Assembly: GCA_934394615.1 (NCBI GenBank)
Contig: CAKRRJ010000062.1
Location: forward strand, 1-14,082
Length of the DNA: 14,082 nucleotides
From: an uncultured Lachnospiraceae bacterium
GTDB lineage: Bacteria > Bacillota > Clostridia > Lachnospirales > Lachnospiraceae
Direction of reading: 5' to 3'
Part shown: one piece after another, positions 1 through 6,476 of the stretch
Position numbering within the stretch: the stretch's first letter is position 1
How the letters are laid out: each line of letters starts with the position of its first letter
Notes under the pieces: model-generated
Databases searched by the model: none
Told to the model about the DNA's origin: nothing
The model's input: only the letters and a program-made list of their open reading frames with translations
Translations under genes and position numbers: made by a program

Positions 1-356
1 AAGGTAACTTTGACTTTGTCGCCCTTTTCCAGGAACTTTCGTGCTGCGCCCGTTTTTGTGTTTAAGTCGTTGGTGTCGATATTCGGAGACAACCGCACTT
101 CTTTAACCTCGATTACCTTCTGTTTTTTTCTAGCTTCTTTTTCTTTTCTTGCCAGTTCGTAACGATATTTACCGTAATCGATAATCTTACAAACCGGTGG
201 TTTTGCCGTCGGAGCAATTTTTACGAGATCCAGTTCTGCTTCCTGAGCCAGTTTATAGGCTTCCTTTGCGGACATGATCCCCAGCTGCTCGCCGTCTTCA
301 CCAATCAATCGAACTTCCTTGTCTCTGATCTGTTCGTTAATCATTAACTCGCTAAT
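1..356 (-). CDS. infC: Translation initiation factor IF-3 (5' part, runs off left edge)
   Basis: IF-3 binds the 30S subunit, keeps it apart from 50S and checks initiator tRNA and start codon. The readable part is about 118 residues. It contains the N-terminal domain ([15 protein letters not shown], then [28 protein letters not shown], ending in [12 protein letters not shown]), the Lys/Arg-rich linker helix ([12 protein letters not shown]) and the beginning of the C-terminal domain ([16 protein letters not shown]). The start chosen is ATT at 356-354, giving ISELMINEQ: a GGGGGTG Shine-Dalgarno lies 7 nt upstream, and an in-frame TGA a few codons further up limits extension. The first ATG (344) would be about 19 nt from that site. 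AUU starts are known for infC in E. coli and in bacilli, where they allow IF-3 autoregulation. rpmI and rplT normally follow and would lie outside the window. Confidence 0.95.
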   Translation of the reverse strand, partial: MSELMINEQIRDKEVRLIGEDGEQLGIMSAKEAYKLAQEAELDLVKIAPTAKPPVCKIIDYGKYRYELARKEKEARKKQKVIEVKEVRLSPNIDTNDLNTKTGAARKFLEKGDKVKVT

Positions 357-556
357 AGTCGTGCACCCCCATCATAGAATTCTGCATGTTTGTTTTCTCT
401 GCATAAAAAAAGTAGATAGAATATTCTACCCACCCTCAAAAGCATCGCATAGGACGTTGTCGCCGCCGCATATACGCATTCTCTGCTATAAACCAGGGTC
501 ACTTGCTCGTGCCGAGGTGAGGTGGATACCTACTTTCCTGTGTTGCTCTCACAACT
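357..556 (-). promoter_or_regulatory. infC leader, candidate L20-type attenuator
   Basis: This is about 200 nt of non-coding RNA between the predicted transcription start (near 556) and the infC start. A run of seven T on the coding strand (411-405) follows an arm TATCTAC (418-412). That arm can pair with GTAGGTA (533-527). The adjacent CCACCTC (525-519) can pair, with one bulge, with GAGGGTGG (437-430). A long-range terminator fold inside an infC leader is what is described for the B. subtilis infC-rpmI-rplT operon, where ribosomal protein L20 promotes premature termination. I recognise this by position and architecture, not by a covariance-model match, so identity as the L20 leader is inference. 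Confidence 0.55.
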
Positions 557-562
557 TTTATT

Positions 563-591
563 ACTATACTATGAATCCCCGGGAAAGTCAA
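563..591 (-). promoter_or_regulatory. infC promoter
   Basis: On the minus strand there is TTGACT (591-586), a 17-bp spacer and TATAGT (568-563), close to the sigma-A consensus with ideal spacing. Transcription would begin near 556 and produce the infC leader. The -35 box lies inside the inverted repeat at 574-608, so upstream read-through and initiation may influence each other. Confidence 0.8.
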
Positions 592-612
592 GCGCTTTTC
601 CGGGGATTTTTC
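574..612 (+). terminator. Terminator-like hairpin overlapping the infC promoter
   Basis: Arms AATCCCCGG (574-582) and CCGGGGATT (600-608) are perfect inverted repeats. The stem extends inward to 14 pairs on the plus strand with one G-T pair, leaving a 7-nt loop. On the plus strand it is followed by T5 and, shortly after, T6, like an intrinsic terminator. On the minus strand, downstream of the DUF1540 gene, the hairpin is preceded by an A-rich run and followed by CATAG and the -10 box rather than a T tract. It may act mainly against antisense transcription, or as a compressed terminator for the DUF1540 gene merged with the infC promoter. Confidence 0.6.
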
Positions 613-621
613 ATATTTTTT

Positions 622-936
622 CTAGGACATCTGGAAGGTGGTGCAGAGGGTCTGCTCCGCACGGCTCGCCCCATCGCCGGCAATGCCGATCTTTGTGGCT
701 GCGCAGCGGTGGTTATCGTTATAGATACACTGTACTGCCTCACAGTCTACCGACAGGCTGCTCTCCGGTGTCTTAAAGATGTTTTTGAACAGGCCGCCTT
801 TATTCTCATCAAAGCTGCCGCAGCAGGTCTGCTCTTTCTCTTTCGCGTCGTGACCGTCTACCACAATGGACTGCTTGCAGCAGCAGTTGTCGGCATTGTG
901 AAGACAGTTGGTTACGTTGCACTCTAATTTGGTCAT
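622..936 (-). CDS. DUF1540 domain protein, two tandem Cys-rich domains
   Basis: This is a 104-residue, cysteine-rich, probably cytoplasmic protein with no signal peptide or membrane segment. It consists of two copies of the DUF1540 unit. Unit one is about residues 4-46 (LECNVTNCLHN, CCCKQ, EKEQTCCGSF); unit two is about residues 60-102 (LSVDCEAVQCIYN, RCAA, RAEQTLCTTF). Each copy has the pattern C-x3-4-C, a central C, and a final C before an aromatic residue, which suggests metal binding, though the family has no established function. The ATG at 936 is preceded by AAGGAGG, but 12 nt away, which is long. That gap is filled by one arm of an inverted repeat. It lies downstream of thrS with only about 90 bp between them; no clear terminator separates them, so it may be cotranscribed with thrS. 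Confidence 0.85.
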   Translation of the reverse strand: MTKLECNVTNCLHNADNCCCKQSIVVDGHDAKEKEQTCCGSFDENKGGLFKNIFKTPESSLSVDCEAVQCIYNDNHRCAATKIGIAGDGASRAEQTLCTTFQMS

Positions 937-990
937 AATAAATGCATACCTCCTTGATTCATCAGTGATCAGGGATAGTATGCATTTATT
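937..990 (-). promoter_or_regulatory. Inverted repeat around the DUF1540 ribosome binding site
   Basis: Perfect 13-bp arms at 937-949 and 978-990 (GTATGCATTTATT and its complement) enclose a 28-nt loop. In the minus-strand mRNA the second arm fills the space between the Shine-Dalgarno (AAGGAGGT, complement of 948-955) and the ATG, and takes up the last bases of the Shine-Dalgarno itself. The loop also contains a shorter self-complementary stretch (TGAT...ATCA). The arrangement suggests control of ribosome access or a protein or RNA binding site; there is no T tract, so it is not an intrinsic terminator. Confidence 0.6.
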
Positions 991-1026
991 CTTCTTATTT
1001 TATACAGTTTGATGTTTCAGACAGAA

Positions 1027-2985
1027 TTATTTCTGTTCCTCAACCTCAATCTTGCGGATGGTCTTCTTCTGGATCTCATCTTTGATCTCATCGATGAATA
1101 CAGACAGATCCTTTGCGCCCTCATCACCAAGATATCTGCTTCTTACGGATACCTTGTTCTCCTGCTCTTCCTGTGCGCCGACTACCAGCATGTACGGAAC
1201 TCTTGCCAGACGTGCCTCACGGATCTTGTAGCCCATCTTCTCGGAGCGCTCATCAACGGAGCAGCGGATGTTGTTTGCCTTTAATTCAGCCTCAACCTTT
1301 GCAGCGTAGTCATGGAACTTCTCGGAGATCGGGATGATGCGAACCTGCTCCGGACACAGCCAAGTCGGGAACAGTCCTGCGTATTTCTCAATGAGCCATG
1401 CCAGGGTTCTCTCATAGCAGCCCATAGAAGTACGATGAATGATGTACGGGCGTTTCTTCTCGCCATTCTCATCGATGTAATACATATCAAACTGCTCTGC
1501 CAGAAGCGCATCCCACTGGATAGTGATCATGGTGTCTTCCTTGCCGTATACGTTCTTTGCGTTGATGTCAACCTTCGGGCCGTAGAATGCAGCCTCGCCT
1601 ACATCCTCTACGAACGGGATGTTCAGTTCCTGTAACATGGTGCGAATGTGGCCCTCGGTCTCCTCCCATACGGAAGCATCACCGATGTATTTCTCACGGT
1701 TGGTCGGATCCCACTTAGACAGATGGTAGGTAACATCCTCTTCCACGCCCAGAACCTGTAAGCAGTACTGAGCCAGTGCGATACAATCCTTGAACTCTTT
1801 GACCATCTGGTCCGGTCTTACGATCAGGTGACCCTCCGAGATGGTAAACTGACGTACACGGGTCAGGCCATGCATCTCACCGGAATCCTCGTTACGGAAC
1901 AGGGTGGAAGTCTCACCCAGGCGGATCGGCAGGTCACGGTAGCTGTGCTGCTCTGCTTTGTATACATAGTACTGGAACGGGCAGGTCATCGGACGCAGTG
2001 CGTAAACCTCTTTGTCCTTCTCCTCATCGCCCAGAACGAACATACCGTCTTTGTAGTGATCCCAGTGGCCGGAAATCTTGTACAGATCGCTCTTTGCCAT
2101 CAGCGGGGTTTTGGTTCTTACATAGCCGCGCTTGGTCTCCTCATCCTCGATCCAGCGCTGCAGCTCCTGCATCATGATCACGCCGTTCGGCATGATGAGC
2201 GGAAGTCCCTGACCGATGACATCAACCGTGGTGAAGATCTTCATCTCACGGCCCAGTTTATTGTGGTCGCGCTTCTTCGCCTCTTCCATCTGGGTCAGAT
2301 GCTCCTGAAGCTCTTCCTTGGTTGCGTATGCGGTTCCGTAGATACGGGTCAGCATCTGGTTTTTCTCGCTGCCTCTCCAGTAAGCGCCGGAGGAAGAAAG
2401 AAGCTTGAATGCCTTAATGCCCTTGGTGCTCATTAAGTGCGGGCCTGCGCATAAGTCAACCCAGTCACCCTGGGAATAGAAGGAAATCTCTGCGCCTTCC
2501 GGAAGATCCTCGATCAGCTCTACCTTGTACGGCTCGTTCTTCTCTTTGAAGAATGCGATGGCGTCCTCTCTGGACTTGGTGAAGCGCTCGATCTTCTCGC
2601 CCTTCTTGATGATCTTCTTCATCTCTTTTTCCAGCTCATCCAGTGCTTCTCTGGTGAACGGCGGGCACTCAAAGTCATAGTAGAAACCGGTGTCGATAGA
2701 CGGTCCGATTGCAACCTTTGCGTCCGGATACAGCTTCTGTACAGCCTCAGCCAGAACATGGGAAGTGGTGTGGCGGAGTACAGCCAGGCCCTTCTCGTCT
2801 TTTGCGGTCAGAATGTTTAACTCGCAGTCCTGATTCAGAACGGTACGAAGATCCTTGACCTCTCCGTTTACCTCACCTGCGCATGCCGCGCGTGCCAGGC
2901 CTTCGCTGATATCGTACGCGATATCAATAATGGATTTTGCTTCTGCATACTCTCTTTTGCTTCCATCTTTTAATGTGATGATCAT
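1027..2985 (-). CDS. thrS: Threonine--tRNA ligase
   Basis: ThrRS charges tRNA-Thr with threonine in the cytoplasm. The 652 residues match the bacterial full-length form. There is an N-terminal TGS domain (about 1-61), then the editing domain with HTTSH (His72, His76) and CAGPH (Cys179, His183), the pairs that clear Ser-tRNA-Thr. The class II catalytic core has zinc ligands Cys335 (RPMTCPFQ), His386 (SEGHLI) and His517 (IIHRTSMG), and motif 2 at FRNEDSGEMHG (Arg364). The anticodon-binding domain (about 545-640) follows, then a short Lys/Glu-rich tail. MTCPFQ replaces the MNCPGH seen in many bacteria; I take it as a lineage variant. The ATG at 2985 has AGGAGG 8 nt upstream. Expression should be set by the T-box leader immediately upstream. 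Confidence 0.98.
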   Translation of the reverse strand: MIITLKDGSKREYAEAKSIIDIAYDISEGLARAACAGEVNGEVKDLRTVLNQDCELNILTAKDEKGLAVLRHTTSHVLAEAVQKLYPDAKVAIGPSIDTGFYYDFECPPFTREALDELEKEMKKIIKKGEKIERFTKSREDAIAFFKEKNEPYKVELIEDLPEGAEISFYSQGDWVDLCAGPHLMSTKGIKAFKLLSSSGAYWRGSEKNQMLTRIYGTAYATKEELQEHLTQMEEAKKRDHNKLGREMKIFTTVDVIGQGLPLIMPNGVIMMQELQRWIEDEETKRGYVRTKTPLMAKSDLYKISGHWDHYKDGMFVLGDEEKDKEVYALRPMTCPFQYYVYKAEQHSYRDLPIRLGETSTLFRNEDSGEMHGLTRVRQFTISEGHLIVRPDQMVKEFKDCIALAQYCLQVLGVEEDVTYHLSKWDPTNREKYIGDASVWEETEGHIRTMLQELNIPFVEDVGEAAFYGPKVDINAKNVYGKEDTMITIQWDALLAEQFDMYYIDENGEKKRPYIIHRTSMGCYERTLAWLIEKYAGLFPTWLCPEQVRIIPISEKFHDYAAKVEAELKANNIRCSVDERSEKMGYKIREARLARVPYMLVVGAQEEQENKVSVRSRYLGDEGAKDLSVFIDEIKDEIQKKTIRKIEVEEQK

Positions 2986-3040
2986 GTCTTTTTCCTCCTG
3001 AATATTTTGTTTGCACGAGGGACGATAACATTTTAATAAA

Positions 3041-3084
3041 ATAAAAAATCCCCTGTCTGATGTGTCTCCACACCAGACAAGGGA
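3041..3084 (-). terminator. T-box-controlled attenuator terminator
   Basis: On the minus strand, CCCTTGTCTGGTGTG pairs with CACATCAGACAGGGG across a GAGA loop, with a G-T or mismatch near the top, and is followed by ATTTTTTATTTTATT. It ends about 55 nt before the thrS start and is the off-state structure of the T-box. Confidence 0.9.
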
Positions 3085-3290
3085 CGATCATTCTTTATCG
3101 CGGTTCCACCCTGTTTGCTCTCTGATTATCTCAGACAGCCGCTCATTCTGTGATGGTAACGGAATCACCGGATCCGATTAAGGACCACTCCGAGCTGGTC
3201 TTCCTGCTGACGCTCCCATAAGGCACTTGCACCAGATGTGTCTCTCTCTGAATGGCTTTGCCAGAGTACTCTTCTCATCAACGTGTTAAC
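3041..3290 (-). promoter_or_regulatory. T-box leader of thrS, probable ACC (Thr) specifier
   Basis: The diagnostic T-box AGGGTGGAACCGCG is present on the minus strand (3112-3099). Upstream are the AGAGTA motif of the specifier loop (about 3272-3267), CAGAGAG and the apical GGTGCAAG. GGAAG-ACC-AGCTCGGAGT then places a likely specifier codon ACC at 3199-3197. The terminator stem with its T-rich tail follows the T-box. Uncharged tRNA-Thr (GGU anticodon) should pair with ACC and stabilise the antiterminator, allowing thrS transcription. The T-box itself is certain; the specifier is assigned by motif spacing and by its agreement with the downstream gene. Confidence 0.93.
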
Positions 3291-3304
3291 ATATGAATTT
3301 TTCT

Positions 3305-3438
3305 GTTACAGTTCACAGGTAGGAATTTTCTGAACTGAAAATTCCGTATGACACAGTGATGGTAGTGGATTTTGCCGATTTGGAATGCAAAGCATCGGCA
3401 AAATCCTGTTACTGCTTGCACAACGTGTGAACAGCAAC
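3305..3438 (+). mobile_element. MITE-like repeat, copy A (inside thrS leader)
   Basis: This is a 134-bp non-coding element about 85% identical (hand alignment) to the reverse complement of 5174-5306. Its ends form imperfect terminal inverted repeats: GTTACAGTTCACA at the left and, inverted, GTTGCTGTTCACA at the right. Inside are a perfect 9-bp hairpin (GGAATTTTC / GAAAATTCC) and a perfect 13-bp hairpin (GGATTTTGCCGAT / ATCGGCAAAATCC). The flanks ATTTTTCT and AGATTTCT match at 6 of 8 positions, possibly an aged target duplication. It encodes no protein. It sits between the thrS promoter and the T-box, so it should be part of the thrS leader RNA. Confidence 0.75.
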
Positions 3439-3462
3439 AGATTTCTCTCATATCTGTCACTG

Positions 3463-3490
3463 ATTATAGCACGCAAGCCGGATATGTCAA
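3463..3490 (-). promoter_or_regulatory. thrS promoter
   Basis: TTGACA (3490-3485), a 16-bp spacer and TATAAT (3468-3463) on the minus strand are perfect consensus hexamers. Initiation near 3456 gives a leader of about 470 nt that contains repeat copy A and the T-box. The promoter lies only 26 bp beyond the stop codon of the glycosidase-like gene. Confidence 0.88.
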
Positions 3491-3516
3491 GCACTAAAAA
3501 AAATTTTAATTTCATC

Positions 3517-5136
3517 TTAATTCATGCTGGCATTCAGGGTGCGCATGGCGCTAAGACAGTTCAGTTCACCGCCATCCACATCGCGCAGCTGTCCGTCCTG
3601 GACGAAATTGTATACATGAATGTTGTCCAGGTACACGGCGCCGTCCGTCTCAAACGTCACGTCATAAAAACCTCTCCGCCCAAGATTTAAGTCGTACTGT
3701 TTTTCCCCATTTACGGTCACAGTCTGACTCATGCTTCCAAGCTTTACCGTCAGATTTACTGGTTCCTCGCTGTCTGCGGTGAAACGCACATGTCCGTCGT
3801 GGGTGGAACGTCCGCCAATGCGGTGCCCTACTTTCTGGGAAAGCGTGCCGCCGCCCTGCAGCAGAAGCTGTTTGCTGCCGTTATGCTCCATCACCGTGCC
3901 ATCTTTTACCTCCCACCCGCGCGTGCCGAGGGCAAACTGATGGTTATAAACCGGGTTGTTGGTGTAGTTGCGGTAAGTCCAGACTGCATAACCATTTGTA
4001 TGGGTACGCAGCGTAGCCGGAAGTCCGGTAAGGTATGCGCTCCGGTGACTCTCCGCAAGCCTTGCGTTCTGCTCAAACCCTTCCGTCGCATCCATGTAAA
4101 GAAGCTGGTCGATAAAAACAGGTTTTCCCCCATTGTTGGAACGCACAATGGAAAGCTGCTCGTCCATGGTTTTAATCGCTTCCTGCGCTGAGATGACTGC
4201 GCCGAAACTCTGTCCCATAGAGACACTGTACATGAGCGCGGTGTAATCCGCATTTCCACACGAAAACGTTCCATAGTGGGATGCTCCATCCTGACCGTTT
4301 CCGTCTTCGTCATCGACCGGATCCACATCGAGACGGACTTCCATGGAAAGGTTCGGGAAAACTTTCTGGGTATCCTCCAGAAGATTATTTAAAAAGTCAT
4401 CATAGAACTCATAAAACAGCTTGTAAGCGTAACTCGTTCTGGCCGGAACATAAATTTCGTCGTAACTCGTAAACGGTTCCTCCGGTTTATAGTAACGGTT
4501 GATCTCTTTCAGGGAATAATGTTTCTGCAGCCATGCGCGGTAACCACAGCTTTTCGCGGACTCGCGGCTGTTGGCTCCCTTTCCGAGCGTTGACACATCC
4601 TCCACGTAATTCCAGAAATCCTCCCAGGTGATAAATCCGCCGCAAAAGTTGGAATGCGCGGACGCGGTCCGGTAAATCTGTCCCGCATAGGCGATCCAGG
4701 CATCCCTGGTATGGGAATCTTTCAAAAGTTCCTTAAACCGGGTTGTCACAAGATCATCCGAGTAATAATCCCACACATAGCCAATGCGAAGCTCTACCAT
4801 AAGCCCTGCCCGCTGCGCGGCATCCATTACCCGGTCCAGCTTCTGAAATGCGTAACGGTTATACGCGACCGGTGTCACCCCAGGCTGAAACTCCCGCCAG
4901 GGAACCACCAGGACAATAGAATTAAATCCATCTGCCGCAATCTGCGCCAGCTCCTCGTCCATGTGCTCACTCTCCGAGTTCCAGAAATTGCTCACCCATG
5001 CATCGGATGTGTAAGTTGCCGCTTTCAGATAAGAAGACGCTGCCTCGCTGCGGATCCCGGACAATGCCAGGGACGCCGTGACCGCTGCTGCAAGGGCCAG
5101 CATGCCCGGCAGACGGAACCGATTTTGTTTTTTCAT
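3517..5136 (-). CDS. Secreted glycoside hydrolase-like (TIM-barrel) protein
   Basis: The 539-residue product starts with a signal peptide (MKKQNRFR, a hydrophobic Ala/Leu core, probable cleavage after SEA at residue 32) without a lipobox. Residues about 40-390 read as a (beta/alpha)8 barrel like clan GH-A enzymes: GFNSIVLVVPWREF, LMVELRIGYVWDYYSDD, GGFITWEDFWN (Glu172, candidate acid/base), LSMEVRLDVDP, GKPVFIDQLLYMD and NGYAVWTYRNYTNN. The nucleophile is unclear: the usual Glu of strand 7 would be near Asp343. Residues about 405-520 look like a carbohydrate-binding-type beta-sandwich. It likely acts on an extracellular polysaccharide, but family and substrate are not recognisable by eye. The ATG at 5136 follows GCGGGGG. 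The gene is monocistronic, with its own promoter beyond repeat copy B, and I see no strong terminator between its stop and the thrS promoter. Confidence 0.75.
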   Translation of the reverse strand: MKKQNRFRLPGMLALAAAVTASLALSGIRSEAASSYLKAATYTSDAWVSNFWNSESEHMDEELAQIAADGFNSIVLVVPWREFQPGVTPVAYNRYAFQKLDRVMDAAQRAGLMVELRIGYVWDYYSDDLVTTRFKELLKDSHTRDAWIAYAGQIYRTASAHSNFCGGFITWEDFWNYVEDVSTLGKGANSRESAKSCGYRAWLQKHYSLKEINRYYKPEEPFTSYDEIYVPARTSYAYKLFYEFYDDFLNNLLEDTQKVFPNLSMEVRLDVDPVDDEDGNGQDGASHYGTFSCGNADYTALMYSVSMGQSFGAVISAQEAIKTMDEQLSIVRSNNGGKPVFIDQLLYMDATEGFEQNARLAESHRSAYLTGLPATLRTHTNGYAVWTYRNYTNNPVYNHQFALGTRGWEVKDGTVMEHNGSKQLLLQGGGTLSQKVGHRIGGRSTHDGHVRFTADSEEPVNLTVKLGSMSQTVTVNGEKQYDLNLGRRGFYDVTFETDGAVYLDNIHVYNFVQDGQLRDVDGGELNCLSAMRTLNASMN

Positions 5137-5173
5137 ATCAACCCCCGCTGATTTTCTCTTTCGTTTTTCCCGT

Positions 5174-5306
5174 GTTACTGTTCACGCGTCGCGCAAACAG
5201 CAACGGATTTTGCCGATGCTTCGCATTCCAAATCGGCAAAATCTGCTGCCGCCACTGTATCATACGGCATTTTCAGTTCAGAAAATGCCTACCCATGTAT
5301 AGTAAC
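5174..5306 (-). mobile_element. MITE-like repeat, copy B, with 8-bp target duplication
   Basis: This 133-bp element is the inverted partner of copy A, with ends GTTACTGTTCACG and, inverted, GTTACTATACATG. It is flanked exactly by the direct repeat TTTCCCGT (5166-5173 and 5307-5314), a target-site duplication that shows insertion as a discrete unit. The first internal hairpin reads GGCATTTTC / GAAAATGCC, so both members of an A-T pair in copy A have changed to C-G; the second hairpin (12 bp, GATTTTGCCGAT / ATCGGCAAAATC) is conserved. It lies just downstream of the -10 box of the glycosidase promoter and would form the start of that transcript. Too short to carry a transposase, so it must be mobilised in trans. 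Confidence 0.85.
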
Positions 5307-5316
5307 TTTCCCGTCC

Positions 5317-5346
5317 ATTCTATCATGGTTCTTTTGGTTCCGTCAA
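5317..5346 (-). promoter_or_regulatory. Promoter of the glycosidase-like gene
   Basis: TTGACG (5346-5341), an 18-bp spacer and TAGAAT (5322-5317) lie on the minus strand. The -35 box begins next to the stop codon of the nuclease gene. The predicted start, near 5310, falls in the right-hand target duplication of repeat copy B, so the element now occupies the 5' end of the leader. Confidence 0.7.
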
Positions 5347-5347
5347 T

Positions 5348-6382
5348 CTATGCCGCGTGGTTGTCTCCTGTCGCGTAGTTAATCTCCACGCCCGGCTGTA
5401 CATTATAAACATAAACGCAGTACTCGACTCCGTCGCCATCGTCCTCCACAGACTCTGCCTCCATCAGCACACCAGAAGCTACCAGGTTGTCCCCGTCAAA
5501 TACCGGTGTCACACGGTAGAGTACATGGTTTTCGGTCTCTTTTACATAGTCCGCCACCAGATTCTCAAACGGCAGCATGCCATCCACATTCAGATAGCGG
5601 GTTCCGGTGATCAGATTTTTTGCGTTGGCATTCTCTGCCGTGAGCTGATATCCGATCAGATGGCAGCGGTTGTACAGATATTTCCCATCGACAAAATCGT
5701 ACTTGGCAGTCTGCCAGCCAGTCGGTTTTACCTTACTGATGGATCCACGCTTTTCCGTCGGCATCAGATCGGTTCCGACACTGGAATACGCCGTGCCGCA
5801 GCGGCCAAGCTCATCCAGATCACTGTAATATTCAAAGGACTCACTCGTCAGGTCTGTCTCGGTAAAATACGGGACATTGCCATTCACCTCAACGTAAGGA
5901 GCGCCGGAATACGGCGGGACAGCCGAGAGGTCCACATAAACTTCCGCGCCGGCGCCGATCTCAGTACCAGCCGGTGCCGTGCCATAGCCGCTGCCCTCTC
6001 CGGATACCGCCACTGCCGTGCCGTCAGAACCGGAATCTGCGCTGCCGGATGATGCGCTGTTTTCAGAACCCACATTTGCGGAACTTTCATTGCCAGATGC
6101 CGCAGTTGTGGAACTTTCTGCTCCGGATGTACCGGAATTGCCATTTCCTGTCCCGTTTTCGCCAGATGCACCTGCAGTTCCAGCCACGGTTTCGTAAGCA
6201 TCCAGAATCTTATCTGCTGCCTGCTCCAGCCGCCCGATATCCTTCTGGCTGATGCCGACTGCTGCCAGAATCACGGCTGCCACGGCAAAAATGACTGCTC
6301 TGCCCTTCTTTCCTGCTTTTGCTTTTTTATAACGCTTCGCTCCGCGTTTTGCCTGATTATATACATTCTTTTTTCTGCTCAT
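5348..6382 (-). CDS. Membrane-anchored DNA/RNA non-specific endonuclease, EndA family
   Basis: The 344-residue protein has a very basic N-terminus (residues 1-28), one membrane segment (about 29-43, AVIFAVAAVILAAVGI), a long Ser/Gly/Ala/Thr-rich linker (about 66-145) and a C-terminal nuclease domain (about 155-340). The domain carries the beta-beta-alpha-metal motif NRCHLIGYQL with His241 as likely general base (DRGHLLGY in pneumococcal EndA), then NAKNLITGTRYLN with Asn256 as likely metal ligand, and FENLVADYV. The end, NVQPGVEINYATG, also follows EndA. It should degrade DNA and possibly RNA at the outer cell surface, for nutrition, uptake or defence; no competence genes are nearby. The ATG at 6382 follows GCAGGAGAG. 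It has its own promoter. Confidence 0.9.
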   Translation of the reverse strand: MSRKKNVYNQAKRGAKRYKKAKAGKKGRAVIFAVAAVILAAVGISQKDIGRLEQAADKILDAYETVAGTAGASGENGTGNGNSGTSGAESSTTAASGNESSANVGSENSASSGSADSGSDGTAVAVSGEGSGYGTAPAGTEIGAGAEVYVDLSAVPPYSGAPYVEVNGNVPYFTETDLTSESFEYYSDLDELGRCGTAYSSVGTDLMPTEKRGSISKVKPTGWQTAKYDFVDGKYLYNRCHLIGYQLTAENANAKNLITGTRYLNVDGMLPFENLVADYVKETENHVLYRVTPVFDGDNLVASGVLMEAESVEDDGDGVEYCVYVYNVQPGVEINYATGDNHAA

Positions 6383-6424
6383 GTTCTAACTCTCCTGCTG
6401 CCTTTCATTTTTGCATACTTATCT

Positions 6425-6452
6425 ATTGTCGCATAAATCGGGAATTTGTCAA
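6425..6452 (-). promoter_or_regulatory. Promoter of the EndA-type nuclease gene
   Basis: TTGACA (6452-6447), a 16-bp spacer and GACAAT (6430-6425) lie on the minus strand. The -35 box is perfect and the -10 box matches 4 of 6. It lies just after the terminator of the upstream operon, about 45 bp before the nuclease start codon. Confidence 0.65.
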
Positions 6453-6476
6453 GAATGTATGTTCGGTTGTGATTTT

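Noticed and set aside
274..927. Long plus-strand open frame across the infC leader and the DUF1540 gene
   Set aside because: It is antisense to two recognised genes and a regulatory leader, has no ribosome binding site of note and has no recognisable domain.
1828..2436. Plus-strand open frame of about 200 codons inside thrS
   Set aside because: It lies entirely opposite the catalytic core of thrS, which explains the coding pattern; the translation resembles no family.
3278..3515. Short open frames on both strands across repeat copy A
   Set aside because: They run through hairpins, a promoter and the T-box edge, and the two repeat copies do not preserve a reading frame.
3490..3516. Possible terminator after the glycosidase-like gene (run of eight T)
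   Set aside because: I could not find a stable stem before the T run, so it is not listed as a terminator.
5357..6252. Plus-strand open frames opposite the nuclease gene
   Set aside because: They result from the Ser/Gly/Ala-rich linker composition and lack initiation signals; the minus-strand frame has a clear EndA domain.
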